The notes beneath the pieces were generated by a model, which saw only the letters and a list, made by a program, of their open reading frames with translations, was not told the origin of the DNA and did not search any database. From Leifsonia sp. Root1293 (GTDB taxonomy: Bacteria > Actinomycetota > Actinomycetes > Actinomycetales > Microbacteriaceae), in NCBI RefSeq assembly GCF_001425325.1, contig NZ_LMEH01000001.1, forward strand, positions 853,898-917,897: DNA of 64,000 nt, read 5' to 3'. Position 1 is the first letter of the stretch; every line of letters begins with the position of its first letter. The position numbers were made by a program, and so were the translations under genes. This document shows positions 35,616 through 46,154 of this stretch, in pieces.

Positions 35616-36332
35616 TCAGAGCTCTCCGAACCCCGACGCCACGAGATCGGCCACCCCGTCGACGGCCGAGCGCCCATCAGCGGTATCCGCTGCCGCGATC
35701 GACACCGTCGCGCCCTGGGTGAGCCCCAGCGACATGATTCCGAGCAGGCTGCGCGCATTGGTGCCATTGACCGTGACTGGGGTATCGAAGCTCGCGGCGA
35801 GCTTGACGAGCTCGGCTGCCGGCCTTGCATGCAGGCCGTCCTTGTTCACAAGCTCGAGCGTGCGCGTGTAATCGCCACCGGAGGAATCCGCTGGATCCGA
35901 TGCATCGGAGCGGTCGGATGCCGGTGCGGAGAGCGCTTCGCCATTCGCTGTCGACGCCGCCGCGAGCACCGCCTCGAGGTCTCCCCCGGTCTGCGCAGTC
36001 ACTGCCGCGGCCACGGCACCCTCGACCACGGGCGCATCCGCGATCCGAACCCGGCCTCGCACGTCGTCATCGAGGAAGTCGAGCGCGGTCTCAGCGGTGA
36101 GGATCGCCGAACCGAGGTCGCACAGGATCACAGCGCCGGCTCCGGCATCGGCCCGCTCGATCGCGGTCGAGATGAGGTCGAAGCTCGTGCCGATGCGGCC
36201 GTCGTCGGTTCCGCCAGCCGCCATGATGACGACCTCCGGCGCCATCTGGGCAGCCAATTCGACGACGCCCTCCGCGATCTTGACGCTGTGCGACACGATC
36301 ACCAGGCCGACGAGCGGATCGCCCTCCCCCAC
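35616..36332 (-). CDS. dhaM: Dihydroxyacetone kinase phosphotransfer subunit DhaM (EIIA-HPr)
   Basis: This 238-residue protein joins a PTS EIIA-mannose-type domain (residues 1-125: LVGLVIVSHSVKIAEGVVEL with active His in VSHS, and VILCDLGSAILTAE) to an HPr domain (about 150-238: LVNKDGLHARPAAELVKLAA with active His in GLHARP) by a Ser/Asp-rich linker. It passes phosphate from PTS enzyme I to the ADP cofactor held by DhaL. Escherichia coli DhaM also carries an EI-like domain; this one does not, so it depends on a separate enzyme I. The GTG at 36332 lies 1 base after the dhaL stop. Confidence 0.93.
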   Translation of the reverse strand: MGEGDPLVGLVIVSHSVKIAEGVVELAAQMAPEVVIMAAGGTDDGRIGTSFDLISTAIERADAGAGAVILCDLGSAILTAETALDFLDDDVRGRVRIADAPVVEGAVAAAVTAQTGGDLEAVLAAASTANGEALSAPASDRSDASDPADSSGGDYTRTLELVNKDGLHARPAAELVKLAASFDTPVTVNGTNARSLLGIMSLGLTQGATVSIAAADTADGRSAVDGVADLVASGFGEL

Positions 36333-36333
36333 G

Positions 36334-36972
36334 TCACGCCGCCTGTGCGGCGTCGGCGGCGGCGCGCAGGATGTACGCGGTCGACTGGGCACCGGGATCG
36401 CGGTGTCCGATGGCCCGGTCGCCGAGGTAGCTCGCGCGCCCCTTGCGCGCCACCAGGGGTTCCGTCGCCGCAGCTCCTTCGGCTGCGGCGTCGGCCGCCG
36501 CGGCGAGGATCTCGACCTCCGATGCCCCGGATGCCTGAGCCTGTTCGGCCGCATCCACAGCGGGCGTCCAGGCGTCGATCATGGTCTTGTCTCCGATCTC
36601 CGCCTTGCCACGCAGCACGATGCCGTCGCGTGCGGCCGTCAGCAACGCGACGATGGCGGCGCCATCCAGCTCGGAGGCGGAACCGACAGCAACCGCGGCC
36701 TTGAGATAGGCCGTTCCGAACAGAGGTCCAGCCGCTCCCCCGACCGTCGAGATCAGTGTCGTCGCCACGAGCTTGAGCGCGTCGCCCGGCGTGGCATCAT
36801 CATCGAGGTCGGCGAGCTTCGGAACCACGGCCTGGAAGCCGCGATCCATGTTCTCGCCGTGGTCGCCATCGCCGATCGCGCGGTCGAGCGTGATGAGCTC
36901 GACCCGCTTGTCGGCGATCACGGCACCGGAACGACGGATCCAGTCGAGTGTCCAGCTGAGGCCCAGCGCCAT
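36334..36972 (-). CDS. dhaL: Dihydroxyacetone kinase ADP-binding subunit DhaL
   Basis: This 212-residue protein has the DhaL motifs: LDRAIGDGDHGENMDRGF (metal-binding Asp residues), STVGGAAGPLFGTAYLKAA (nucleotide binding) and ARKGRASYLGDRAIGHRDPGAQS at the C-terminus. It holds ADP/ATP as a fixed cofactor, rephosphorylated by DhaM, and transfers the phosphate to dihydroxyacetone bound to DhaK. The ATG at 36972 has AGGAG 8 bases upstream and lies 10 bases after dhaK. Confidence 0.95.
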   Translation of the reverse strand: MALGLSWTLDWIRRSGAVIADKRVELITLDRAIGDGDHGENMDRGFQAVVPKLADLDDDATPGDALKLVATTLISTVGGAAGPLFGTAYLKAAVAVGSASELDGAAIVALLTAARDGIVLRGKAEIGDKTMIDAWTPAVDAAEQAQASGASEVEILAAAADAAAEGAAATEPLVARKGRASYLGDRAIGHRDPGAQSTAYILRAAADAAQAA

Positions 36973-36982
36973 TGCGTGTCTC

Positions 36983-37984
<1,002 letters not shown>

Positions 37985-38014
37985 GAAATTCCTTCCGAGA
38001 GGGCGCCTGCCTAC

Positions 38015-38030
38015 TGCACGTTTGTGCGCA
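38015..38030. promoter_or_regulatory. Candidate operator on the dhaK side of the divergent region
   Basis: TGCACGTTTGTGCGCA is an imperfect inverted repeat (GCAC/GTGC core) 31 bases before dhaK. It shares the TGCGC(A) half-site with the site next to glpF. Regulator identity is unknown. Confidence 0.4.
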
Positions 38031-38143
38031 TCGACACTGACGCACGGGTGTCCCCTTGCTCAACTTAGCCCGGTGGTGGCCGCAGGGGTAAGGGGCTGGT
38101 GAACAAATGCGCGCGCGTCGTTCCCCCGGACGGGGTACGGCAA

Positions 38144-38175
38144 TAGGGTGATGTCGAGCGCGCAAAGATGCGCGC
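38144..38175 (+). promoter_or_regulatory. glpF promoter (-10) and downstream palindromic operator
   Basis: TAGGGT at 38144-38149 is a candidate -10 box. At 38158-38175 lies GCGCGCAAAGATGCGCGC, with perfect 7-base arms (GCGCGCA/TGCGCGC) around AAGA, 20 bases before the glpF GTG. A protein bound there would cover the transcription start region. A related half-site (ATGCGCGCGC) lies at 38107-38116. Confidence 0.5.
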
Positions 38176-38195
38176 CAGACGAAGGAAGGTCACAA

Positions 38196-38957
38196 GTGGA
38201 CAATCTCGGTGTCGTATTTCTCTCGGAGGTCGTCGGAACGGCGATGCTGGTGCTCCTCGGTTGCGGCGTTGTCGCGAACGTAGCCCTCATCAAGAACAAG
38301 GGCTTCAACGGCGGCTTCCTCATGGTCAACATCGGATGGGGCTTCGCGGTCTTCTCCGGCGTGATCGTCGCGTACAACTCCGGTGCGCACCTGAACCCCG
38401 CGGTCACGCTCGGGCTCGTCGCCAACGGCGCGACGGAGTTCGGATCAGGGGTGCCCGTCAATCCGGTCTCCGTCATCACGTACATCGCGGCCGAGTTCCT
38501 CGGCGCGATCATCGGTGCCTTCTTCGTGTGGCTGGCCTACAAGCAGCACTTCGACGAGGAGCCCGACCCCGGAAACAAGCTCGGCGTCTTCTCCACCGGC
38601 CCTGCGATCCGCAGCTACGGCTGGAACCTCGTCACCGAGATCATCGGTACGTTCGTCCTCGTCTTCGTCGTGATCGCCTTCGGCGGCGGCAGGCAGGGTG
38701 AAGGCGGCCTCGCGGCCCTCGGAGCGCTTCCCGTGGCGATCCTCGTGATCGCGATCGGTGCCTCGCTCGGTGGTCCGACGGGCTACGCCATCAACCCAGC
38801 CCGTGACCTCGGCCCGCGCATCGTGCACTTCCTGCTCCCGATCAAGGGCAAGGGCGCCAGCGACTGGTCGTACTCCTGGGTTCCCGTCGTGGGACCCGTC
38901 ATCGGCGGACTCCTCGCCGGATGGGCTGCGCTGTTCCTGCTCCCCATCCTCACCTGA
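38196..38957 (+). CDS. glpF: Aquaglyceroporin (glycerol uptake facilitator)
   Basis: This 253-residue MIP-family channel has six membrane spans and both NPA boxes: SGAHLNPAVTLG (first half) and GYAINPARDLGPR (second half). The Asp after the second NPA-R (ARDLGPR) is typical of glycerol channels rather than pure water channels. The GTG at 38196 has GAAGGAAGG 6 bases upstream. It lies 95 bases before glpK on the same strand and forms the glycerol import and phosphorylation pair. Confidence 0.95.
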   Translation: MDNLGVVFLSEVVGTAMLVLLGCGVVANVALIKNKGFNGGFLMVNIGWGFAVFSGVIVAYNSGAHLNPAVTLGLVANGATEFGSGVPVNPVSVITYIAAEFLGAIIGAFFVWLAYKQHFDEEPDPGNKLGVFSTGPAIRSYGWNLVTEIIGTFVLVFVVIAFGGGRQGEGGLAALGALPVAILVIAIGASLGGPTGYAINPARDLGPRIVHFLLPIKGKGASDWSYSWVPVVGPVIGGLLAGWAALFLLPILT

Positions 38958-39052
38958 CGTGCCGCGCGGTGGTCGGCCCCCGTGGGGCCGGCCCCTGTGC
39001 GCCTGCCATTCCCACGTCAATCCAGCACCATCCAGAATGAAAGAGGTACACC

Positions 39053-40573
39053 ATGGCTGACTACGTCATCGCCATCGACCAGGGAACCACGAGTTCCCGA
39101 GCCATCGTCTTCGACAAGTCGGGATCCATCGTCTCGACCGGACAGCTCGAGCATGAGCAGATCTTCCCGAAGGCCGGCTGGGTCGAGCACGACCCGAAGG
39201 AGATCTGGAACAACGTTCGCGAGGTGATCGGCCAGGCACTGAGCAAGGCGAACCTGACCCGCCACGACATCGCCTCCATCGGCATCACGAACCAGCGCGA
39301 GACCGCGGTCGTCTGGGACAAGAACACCGGCGAGCCCGTCTACAACGCCATCGTCTGGCAGGACACCCGCACGCAGTCGATCGTCGATCGCCTCGCCAAG
39401 GACGGCGGCGTCGAGCGGTTCAAGCAGAAGGTCGGCCTCCCGCTCGCGACCTACTTCTCGGGAACCAAGATCGTCTGGATCCTCGAGAACGTCGACGGAG
39501 CGCGCGAGAAGGCTGAAGCCGGCGACCTGCTCTTCGGCACGACCGACTGCTGGGTGCTCTGGAACCTGACCGGCGGAACCGACGGGGGTGTTCACGCCAC
39601 CGACGTCACGAACGCCAGCCGCACGCTGTTCATGGACCTGGAGACGCTCGCCTGGGACGACGACATCCTCGCCGCGTTCGACGTTCCGAAGTCGATGCTC
39701 CCGAAGATCCTCCCGTCCTCCGGAGTGTTCGGCGAGGCCGACTCGCACAGCCTGCTGCGCGAGACCCCCATCGCCGGAATCCTCGGCGACCAGCAGGCGG
39801 CCACCTTCGGACAGGCCGCCTTCGACACCGGCGAATCGAAGAACACCTACGGAACAGGAAACTTCCTGATCTTCAACACCGGCGAGGAGATCGTCCACTC
39901 CAAGAACGGCCTGCTCACCACGCTCGGGTACCAGATCGGCGACAACAAGCCGCACTACGCCCTCGAGGGCTCGATCGCCGTGACCGGTTCGCTCGTGCAG
40001 TGGCTGCGCGACAACCTCGGGATCATCTCGAGCGCCCCCGAGATCGAGGACCTCGCGAAGACGGTCGACGACAACGGCGGTGCGTACTTCGTTCCGGCGT
40101 TCTCGGGCCTGTTCGCCCCGTACTGGCGTTCGGATGCGCGCGGAGCCCTCGTCGGCCTCACGCGTTACGTGAACAAGGGCCACATCGCGCGCGCTGCTCT
40201 GGAGGCCACGGCCTTCCAGACGCGTGAGGTGCTCGAGGCCGTCAACGCCGACGCCGGGGTCGACCTGGTGGAACTCAAGGTCGACGGCGGCATGATCGCC
40301 AACAACACGCTGATGCAGTTCCAGGCCGACATCCTGGGCGTGCCCGTCGTGCGTCCCGTCGTCGCCGAGACGACGGCGCTGGGTGCCGCGTACGCCGCCG
40401 GTCTGGCTGTCGGCTTCTGGAGCGACCTCGACGACCTGCGCAAGAACTGGCAGGAGGACAGCCGTTGGGAGCCGAAGATGGATGACGCCGAGCGCGACCG
40501 TCAGATCCGTCTCTGGAAGAAGGCCGTCACGAAGACCTTCGACTGGGTCGACGAGGACGTCGAGCAGGGCTGA
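39053..40573 (+). CDS. glpK: Glycerol kinase
   Basis: This 506-residue FGGY-family kinase starts with [19 protein letters not shown], the ATP phosphate-binding loop. [30 protein letters not shown] contains the substrate contacts. [20 protein letters not shown] and [17 protein letters not shown] are further family signatures. It phosphorylates glycerol taken up by GlpF to sn-glycerol 3-phosphate. A good ribosome binding site (GAAAGAGGT) precedes the ATG. No glpD is in the window. Confidence 0.97.
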   Translation: MADYVIAIDQGTTSSRAIVFDKSGSIVSTGQLEHEQIFPKAGWVEHDPKEIWNNVREVIGQALSKANLTRHDIASIGITNQRETAVVWDKNTGEPVYNAIVWQDTRTQSIVDRLAKDGGVERFKQKVGLPLATYFSGTKIVWILENVDGAREKAEAGDLLFGTTDCWVLWNLTGGTDGGVHATDVTNASRTLFMDLETLAWDDDILAAFDVPKSMLPKILPSSGVFGEADSHSLLRETPIAGILGDQQAATFGQAAFDTGESKNTYGTGNFLIFNTGEEIVHSKNGLLTTLGYQIGDNKPHYALEGSIAVTGSLVQWLRDNLGIISSAPEIEDLAKTVDDNGGAYFVPAFSGLFAPYWRSDARGALVGLTRYVNKGHIARAALEATAFQTREVLEAVNADAGVDLVELKVDGGMIANNTLMQFQADILGVPVVRPVVAETTALGAAYAAGLAVGFWSDLDDLRKNWQEDSRWEPKMDDAERDRQIRLWKKAVTKTFDWVDEDVEQG

Positions 40574-40590
40574 CCTTCAGCTCAGAGGAC

Positions 40591-40628
40591 ATCGAGGCGT
40601 TCCGTCATCAGTGACGGGACGCCTCGAT
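40591..40628. terminator. Terminator between glpK and trpD, overlapping the trpD 3' end
   Basis: ATCGAGGCGTTCCGTCA, loop TCAG, then TGACGGGACGCCTCGAT form a 17-bp stem with one mismatch. The right arm codes for the last residues of TrpD, so the stop region doubles as terminator for both convergent genes. Confidence 0.7.
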
Positions 40629-41669
40629 CCATTCCTCCAGCTTCGCGGATGCCGCCCCGCTGTCGATGGACTCCGCGGCGACGGCCATCTTCGACGCGAA
40701 GCGCTCCAGAATGCTGGTCTGGACGAGGGCCGCGTTGTTCGCGAGGTCGTAGGCGACCAGGCCTGCAGCGGCGTTCAGCAGGACGATGTCGCGAACCGGA
40801 CCCGTCTCCCCCGCGAACAGCGACCGCACGACCGAGGCGTTGTGGGCCGCGTCCCCGCCGATCAGGTCGGCCATCCTGGCCCTGGGCAGGCCGAGGTCGC
40901 GCGGATCGATGTCGTGCTCGGTCACGAGGCCGCGCGACACCTCCCACACGTGGCTGTGTCCCGTGGTGGTGAGCTCGTCGAGTCCGTCATCGCCGCGGAA
41001 CACCAGGGCCGTCGCCCCGCGCGTCTGGTAGACGCCGACGAACAGGGGCACGCGCTCGAGGCTGGCGACGCCGACGGCATTCGCCTCGGCACGGGCGGGG
41101 TTGCAGAGCGGACCGAGGTAGTTGAAGACCGTCGGGATGCCGAGGCTCGACCGCACGGGGCCAGCGTGCCGGAAGCCGGGGTGGAAGGCCGAGGCGAACG
41201 CGAAGGTGATGCCGGTCTCGGCCAGGATCGCGGCCACCCTCTCGGCCGGAAGCGTCAGGTCGAGGCCGAGCGCAGCCAGCACGTCCGATGATCCGGAGGC
41301 ACTGCTGGCCGCCTTGTTCCCGTGCTTAACGACGGGAACGCCGGATGCCGCCGCGATGATGGCCGACATGGTCGACACGTTGACCGTGCCGACACGGTCT
41401 CCCCCGGTTCCGACGATGTCGAGTGCCATCGACGGCACCGGCAGCGGCACGGCGTTGTCGAGGATCGCATCGCGGAATCCGACGATCTCGTCGACGGTCT
41501 CCCCCTTGGCCGACAGGGCGACGAGGAAGCCGGCGATCTGAGCATCCGTCGCCTCTCCGGTCATGATCTCCTGCATGCACCAAGAGGCATCGGAGACGCT
41601 GAGGTCCTCACCGCGCAGGAGGGAGGCGAGAACGTTCGGCCACGTCTGGGATTCGAGCATGGAATCCAC
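40608..41669 (-). CDS. trpD: Anthranilate phosphoribosyltransferase
   Basis: This 353-residue protein has the TrpD motifs: [18 protein letters not shown] (PRPP binding), [53 protein letters not shown] and the metal site near HVWEVS. It joins anthranilate to PRPP in tryptophan synthesis. It lies outside any trp operon and is divergent from ctaE, the same neighbourhood as in mycobacteria (trpD-ctaE-qcrCAB). The ATG at 41669 is used; ATG at 41660 (MLESQTW) is an equally good start. Confidence 0.95.
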   Translation of the reverse strand: MDSMLESQTWPNVLASLLRGEDLSVSDASWCMQEIMTGEATDAQIAGFLVALSAKGETVDEIVGFRDAILDNAVPLPVPSMALDIVGTGGDRVGTVNVSTMSAIIAAASGVPVVKHGNKAASSASGSSDVLAALGLDLTLPAERVAAILAETGITFAFASAFHPGFRHAGPVRSSLGIPTVFNYLGPLCNPARAEANAVGVASLERVPLFVGVYQTRGATALVFRGDDGLDELTTTGHSHVWEVSRGLVTEHDIDPRDLGLPRARMADLIGGDAAHNASVVRSLFAGETGPVRDIVLLNAAAGLVAYDLANNAALVQTSILERFASKMAVAAESIDSGAASAKLEEWIEASRH

Positions 41670-41720
41670 CCTATGGCTCCCAGCCTTTCACCGCGGATTC
41701 TCAGGTCTTCCCCGGTCTTC

Positions 41721-41739
41721 TTAGGCTGTCCTAACCTCC
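41721..41739. promoter_or_regulatory. Candidate iron box (IdeR/DtxR-like) between trpD and ctaE
   Basis: TTAGGCTGTCCTAACCTCC agrees with the 19-base iron-box consensus TTAGGTTAGGCTAACCTAA at 13 positions by eye, and contains the palindrome TTAGG-N4-CCTAA. It lies 66 bases before the ctaE start codon, in front of heme- and iron-rich respiratory genes. Binding is inferred; the TAGGCT core could also be only a -10 box. Confidence 0.45.
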
Positions 41740-41804
41740 AGTTCGGCGCGACTGACCCCTCCGAATGGGCAAAACCCCCTCCGGATTCGGCCATAATGGA
41801 AAGC

Positions 41805-42434
41805 GTGACGAGCACAGTACTAACTCCGCGGGCAACCACGCCAGCCATCAATCGGCCGAACTCAGTAGCGGTCGGCACGATCGTCTGGCTCGGCAGTGAA
41901 GTCATGTTCTTCGCCGGCCTGTTCGCGATCTACTTCACCCTGCGGTCGACCAGCCCAGATCTCTGGGCGGCACAGACCGAGAAGCTGAACGTCCCGTTCG
42001 CGACGATCAACACGATCATCCTGGTCATCTCCAGTTTCTGGTGCCAGTTCGGCGTGTTCGCGGCCGAGCGGATGCAGCCCAGGCGCACCGGCTGGAAGCC
42101 CACCCAGTGGGGCATGGTCGAGTGGTTCTTCCTCACCTATGCCTTCGGCGCCATCTTCGTCGCCGGCCAGGTCTGGGAGTACGCGACGCTCGTCAGCGAG
42201 CAGGTCACCCTCGCGTCCGACGCCTACGGCTCGGCCTTCTACCTGACGACGGGCTTCCACGCCCTGCACGTCACCGGTGGACTCATCGCCTTCCTTCTCG
42301 TCATCGGCCGCGTCTTCGCGGTCAAGAACTTCGGACACAAGGAGGCCACCAGCGCCATCGTCGTGTCCTACTACTGGCACTTCGTCGACGTCGTCTGGAT
42401 CGGGCTCTTCCTGGTCATCTACGTTCTCAAATAG
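41805..42434 (+). CDS. ctaE: Cytochrome c oxidase subunit III
   Basis: This 209-residue protein has five transmembrane helices, as in actinobacterial subunit [23 protein letters not shown] starts the first. [14 protein letters not shown] and [21 protein letters not shown] carry the conserved His/Glu and the C-terminal helix. It is part of the aa3 oxidase in the respiratory supercomplex. I use the GTG at 41805; an in-frame ATG at 41796 is possible. It starts the ctaE-qcrC-qcrA-qcrB operon. Confidence 0.95.
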   Translation: MTSTVLTPRATTPAINRPNSVAVGTIVWLGSEVMFFAGLFAIYFTLRSTSPDLWAAQTEKLNVPFATINTIILVISSFWCQFGVFAAERMQPRRTGWKPTQWGMVEWFFLTYAFGAIFVAGQVWEYATLVSEQVTLASDAYGSAFYLTTGFHALHVTGGLIAFLLVIGRVFAVKNFGHKEATSAIVVSYYWHFVDVVWIGLFLVIYVLK

Positions 42435-42458
42435 GAATCAGGAGCGAACACCGTCCCC

Positions 42459-43271
42459 ATGCGAGAGAACAAGAAATCCGCAGGCGCCAGCCGCCGCAAG
42501 ACCGGTCGGCGGCATCCGCTCGCCACGGTGGCCCTGATCGCCATCGGCCTCGGTGTCACCGGCGGCGCCTACGCCGCAGTGAACACCAGCACGGCATCCG
42601 CTGAGACCCAGATCGCAGCCCAGTCGACGATCGAGGAGGGCGAGAAGCTCTTCCAGGCCAACTGCGCCACCTGTCACGGCATGGGCGCTGCCGGAACCAA
42701 CAGCGGTCCCAGCCTGATCGGCGTCGGAGCCGCGGCCGTGGACTTCCAGGTCGGCACCGGCCGCATGCCCATGCAGATGAACGGCCCGCAGGCCGAGGAG
42801 AAGCCTCCGCAGTTCACCGACGAGCAGGTCAAGGCGCTGGCGAACTACGTGGCCTCGCTCGGCCCCGGCCCGGCGATCCCCGACGATCACCTCACCAACG
42901 GTGGCGGCGACCCCGCCAACGGTGCAGAGCTCTTCCGCATCAACTGCGCGATGTGCCACAACGTCGCAGGTGCCGGTGGAGCACTCACCGAGGGCAAGTT
43001 CGCCCCGGCCCTCGACACCGTCACCGGTGTCCACATCTACGAGGCCATGGTGACCGGTCCGCAGAACATGCCTGTCTTCAACGACCTGAACATCTCGCCC
43101 GAAGACAAGCGCGACATCATCACCTACCTCCAGTACGTGCAGGACAACCGCTCACCCGGCGGTTTCGAACTCGGTTCACTCGGCCCCGTCGCCGAGGGAC
43201 TCTTCATCTGGATCTTCGGTCTCGGCGCCATCGTCGCGTTGACCGTGTGGATCACGGCGAAGTCGAACTGA
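42459..43271 (+). CDS. qcrC: Cytochrome bc1 complex diheme cytochrome c subunit
   Basis: This 270-residue protein has an N-terminal membrane anchor (HPLATVALIAIGLGVTGGAYA), two cytochrome c domains with heme sites CATCH (about residue 70) and CAMCH (about 166), and a C-terminal transmembrane helix (GLFIWIFGLGAIVALTVWI). The two hemes pass electrons straight to the oxidase, replacing a soluble cytochrome c, as known for the actinobacterial bc1-aa3 supercomplex. It starts 24 bases after ctaE. Confidence 0.96.
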   Translation: MRENKKSAGASRRKTGRRHPLATVALIAIGLGVTGGAYAAVNTSTASAETQIAAQSTIEEGEKLFQANCATCHGMGAAGTNSGPSLIGVGAAAVDFQVGTGRMPMQMNGPQAEEKPPQFTDEQVKALANYVASLGPGPAIPDDHLTNGGGDPANGAELFRINCAMCHNVAGAGGALTEGKFAPALDTVTGVHIYEAMVTGPQNMPVFNDLNISPEDKRDIITYLQYVQDNRSPGGFELGSLGPVAEGLFIWIFGLGAIVALTVWITAKSN

Positions 43272-43313
43272 CCGCGACAAGCACGGCAATGACCCAGCGC
43301 GAAAAGGAGAACC

Positions 43314-44390
43314 ATGGCACAGGACGATAACGACGGTAAGGATCTCACCGTCGCCGATTCGTCGGTCGCCGACCATCACGACGAGGCGCACCCCGGCACA
43401 GCCGTGGTCTCGCGTGACGCCTTCACCGACCCCGGACTGGTCCCGCACCGCAAGCGCGTGACCGACCTGGATCCGAAGAAGGAGAAGCAAGCCGAGCGCA
43501 CGGTCTACACGCTCTTCTACCTCTCGATCGTCGGCAGCATCTGGGCCATCGCGGCCTACATGCTCTTCCCGATCGAGTCGAACAACGTCGGGGACGTGCG
43601 TCTCAACACGCTGTTCATCGGTGTCGGCCTCACTCTCGCCCTGCTCGCGATCGGCTTCGGTGCCGTTCACTGGGGCAAGGCGCTCATGGTCGACGACGAG
43701 GGTGTCGACATCCGTCACCTCACCCGGGGAAGTGACGAGACGCGTGCCGCGGCCGTCGAGATCTTCGACGTGGCGAACAAGGAGTCCGGATTCGGGCGTC
43801 GCACGCTCATCCGCAACTCCCTCATCGGGGCGCTCATCGTGTTCCCGCTGCCCGCCGTCGTTCTGTTCCGCGGTCTCGCACCGCAGGACGAGAACCCCGT
43901 CGAGCTCCTCTCCCACACGATGTGGAAGAAGGGCACGCGACTCGCACTCGACCCGAGCGGCGTCGCCATCAAGGCGACCGACGTCACCCTGGGCAGCGCG
44001 TTCCACGTGATCCCCGAAGACCTGAACGACCTCGAGCACGGCAAGCTGGAGGAGAAGGCCAAGGCGGCCGTCCTCCTCATGCGTCTCCGTCCCGAGGACC
44101 TCAACGAGCTCCCCGAGCGGGCTGACTGGTCGTACGACGGCATCGTCGCGTACTCCAAGATCTGCACGCACGTCGGCTGTCCCGTTGCCCTGTACGAGCA
44201 GCAGACGCACCATCTCCTCTGCCCGTGCCACCAGTCGCAGTTCGATGTGTCGAACCACTGCGAGGTCATCTTCGGGCCGGCCAAGCGACCGCTCCCCCAG
44301 CTGCCCATCGCCGTGGACTCCGAGGGTTACCTCATCGCGCAGAGCGACTTCCTTGAACCAGTCGGACCTAGCTTCTGGGAGCGTTCGTGA
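43314..44390 (+). CDS. qcrA: Cytochrome bc1 complex Rieske iron-sulfur subunit
   Basis: This 358-residue protein has an acidic N-terminus, three transmembrane helices (two around residues 65-120, one at about 170) and a C-terminal Rieske domain. The 2Fe-2S ligands are in CTHVGC and CPCHQSQF, each supplying one Cys and one His ligand, with the two further Cys forming the stabilising disulfide. The three-helix anchor is typical of actinobacterial QcrA. The ATG has AAGGAG 6 bases upstream. The stop overlaps the qcrB start by 4 bases. Confidence 0.96.
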   Translation: MAQDDNDGKDLTVADSSVADHHDEAHPGTAVVSRDAFTDPGLVPHRKRVTDLDPKKEKQAERTVYTLFYLSIVGSIWAIAAYMLFPIESNNVGDVRLNTLFIGVGLTLALLAIGFGAVHWGKALMVDDEGVDIRHLTRGSDETRAAAVEIFDVANKESGFGRRTLIRNSLIGALIVFPLPAVVLFRGLAPQDENPVELLSHTMWKKGTRLALDPSGVAIKATDVTLGSAFHVIPEDLNDLEHGKLEEKAKAAVLLMRLRPEDLNELPERADWSYDGIVAYSKICTHVGCPVALYEQQTHHLLCPCHQSQFDVSNHCEVIFGPAKRPLPQLPIAVDSEGYLIAQSDFLEPVGPSFWERS

Positions 44391-46051
44391 GTACCGCCAC
44401 TACACCTGAGGCACCCCCGACGACGTCTACCGCCGTCGAGAAGAAAGGCGGCTTCACGGCCGCCGCCGCCAACTACATCGACGAGCGCACCAGCGTCTCG
44501 ACGATGGTCAAGGAGCTCGGCCGGAAGATCTTCCCCGATCACTGGTCGTTCCTCCTCGGCGAGGTCGCTCTCTACAGCTTCGTCGTCATCCTCATCTCGG
44601 GCTCGTTCCTGACCTTCTTCTTCCAGGCTGCGATGACCCCGGTCATCTACGACGGCTCGTACGTGCCCCTCAAGGGCATCGAGATGTCCACGGCGATGGC
44701 GTCGACACTCGACATCTCGTTCGACATCCGCGGCGGCCTGCTGATGCGTCAGGTGCACCACTGGGCTGCGTTGCTGTTCGTGGCCTCGATCGGCCTGCAC
44801 ATGATGCGCATCTTCTTCACCGGTGCGTTCCGGAAGCCGCGCGAGCTCAACTGGGTCATCGGCTTCGTGCTGTTCATCCTCGCCATGGCCGAAGGCTTCA
44901 CCGGCTACTCGCTCCCCGACGACCTGCTGTCGGGCAACGGCCTGCGCATCATCGATGGAATGGTCAAGGGAATTCCGGTCGTCGGAACCTGGATCTCGTT
45001 CCTGCTGTTCGGCGGCGAGTTCCCCGGCGAGGTGATCGTGGGACGCCTGTACACCCTGCACATCCTGCTGCTGCCGGCCATCGTGGTGGCGCTGATCGCG
45101 TTGCACCTGCTGTTCCTGGTTGTGCACAAGCACACCCAGTACCCCGGCCCGGGTCGCACGAACATGAACGCCGTCGGTCAGCCCGTGCTCCCGGTGTACG
45201 CCGCGAAGGCCGGTGGATTCTTCTTCATCGTCTTCGGCATCATCATGCTGATCGCGTCGTTCTTCACGATCAACCCGATCTGGAACTACGGTCCATACGA
45301 CCCCTCCCCGGTGTCGGCGGGAACCCAGCCGGACTGGTACATCGGGTTCGCCGACGGTGCCCTCCGCCTGATTCCGCCGGGACTTGAGTTCGTCTGGCTC
45401 GACCGCACCTGGTCGTTCAACATCCTGATCCCGCTGGCTGCGCTCGGACTGTTCATCGTGCTCGCCATGATCTACCCCTTCATCGAGGCGTGGGTCACGG
45501 GCGACAAGCGTGAGCACCACATCCTGGACCGTCCGCGCAACGTCCCCACCCGCACCGCCATCGGCGCCGCCGGAGTGACGTTCTACGCCGGCCTCTGGGC
45601 GGCTGCGAGCTCGGACATCGTCGCGACGCACTTCAAGCTCACGATGGAGGGTGTCATCCACACCCTGCAGTTCGTGGTCATCGTGGGGCCCTTCATCGCC
45701 TACTTCGTCACGAAGCGCGTGTGCCTGGCCCTCCAGAAGAAGGACCGCGAGCTCGTGCTGCACGGCTACGAGACGGGTCGTATCGTGAAGCTGCCCGGTG
45801 GTGAGTTCATCGAGGTGCACGAGCCGCTCACCGACTACGAGCGCTGGCGCCTGGTCAGCTACGCCGACTACGCACCGCTCATGATCCGCCCGAACGCTCA
45901 GGGTCGCATCACGGTGGGCCAGCGGCTGCGTGCCGGCTTCTCGCGCTGGTTCTTCGAGGACCGCATCTCGCCGGTCACGAGGACGGAGCTCGAGGCGGCC
46001 CATGGCCACCACGATGCCCACCACGAGCTCGACGAGAAGACCGCCCACTAG
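44387..46051 (+). CDS. qcrB: Cytochrome bc1 complex cytochrome b subunit
   Basis: This 554-residue membrane protein has the cytochrome b heme region (RGGLLMRQVHHWAALLFVASIGLHMMRIFF with its His pair, and RLYTLHILLLPAIVVALIALHLLF) and an Asp-Trp quinone-site segment. It has an extra C-terminal domain of about 120 residues (GYETGRIVKLPGGEFIEVHEP), usual in actinobacterial QcrB. It oxidises menaquinol and passes electrons to QcrA and the b hemes. It starts at a GTG that overlaps the qcrA stop. Confidence 0.96.
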   Translation: MSTATTPEAPPTTSTAVEKKGGFTAAAANYIDERTSVSTMVKELGRKIFPDHWSFLLGEVALYSFVVILISGSFLTFFFQAAMTPVIYDGSYVPLKGIEMSTAMASTLDISFDIRGGLLMRQVHHWAALLFVASIGLHMMRIFFTGAFRKPRELNWVIGFVLFILAMAEGFTGYSLPDDLLSGNGLRIIDGMVKGIPVVGTWISFLLFGGEFPGEVIVGRLYTLHILLLPAIVVALIALHLLFLVVHKHTQYPGPGRTNMNAVGQPVLPVYAAKAGGFFFIVFGIIMLIASFFTINPIWNYGPYDPSPVSAGTQPDWYIGFADGALRLIPPGLEFVWLDRTWSFNILIPLAALGLFIVLAMIYPFIEAWVTGDKREHHILDRPRNVPTRTAIGAAGVTFYAGLWAAASSDIVATHFKLTMEGVIHTLQFVVIVGPFIAYFVTKRVCLALQKKDRELVLHGYETGRIVKLPGGEFIEVHEPLTDYERWRLVSYADYAPLMIRPNAQGRITVGQRLRAGFSRWFFEDRISPVTRTELEAAHGHHDAHHELDEKTAH

Positions 46052-46077
46052 AGGCGTTCCATCCGAATCGCTGGGAG

Positions 46078-46105
46078 GCGCCGATGACATCATCGTCATC
46101 GGCGC
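46078..46105 (+). terminator. Terminator of the ctaE-qcrCAB operon
   Basis: GCGCCGATGAC, a 6-base loop (ATCATC), then GTCATCGGCGC and a T-rich tail (TTCTCTGTT). Confidence 0.8.
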
Positions 46106-46154
46106 TTCTCTGTTCTCTGAACGCTTCACGGACGACGACACCGGGTGATCGGTC

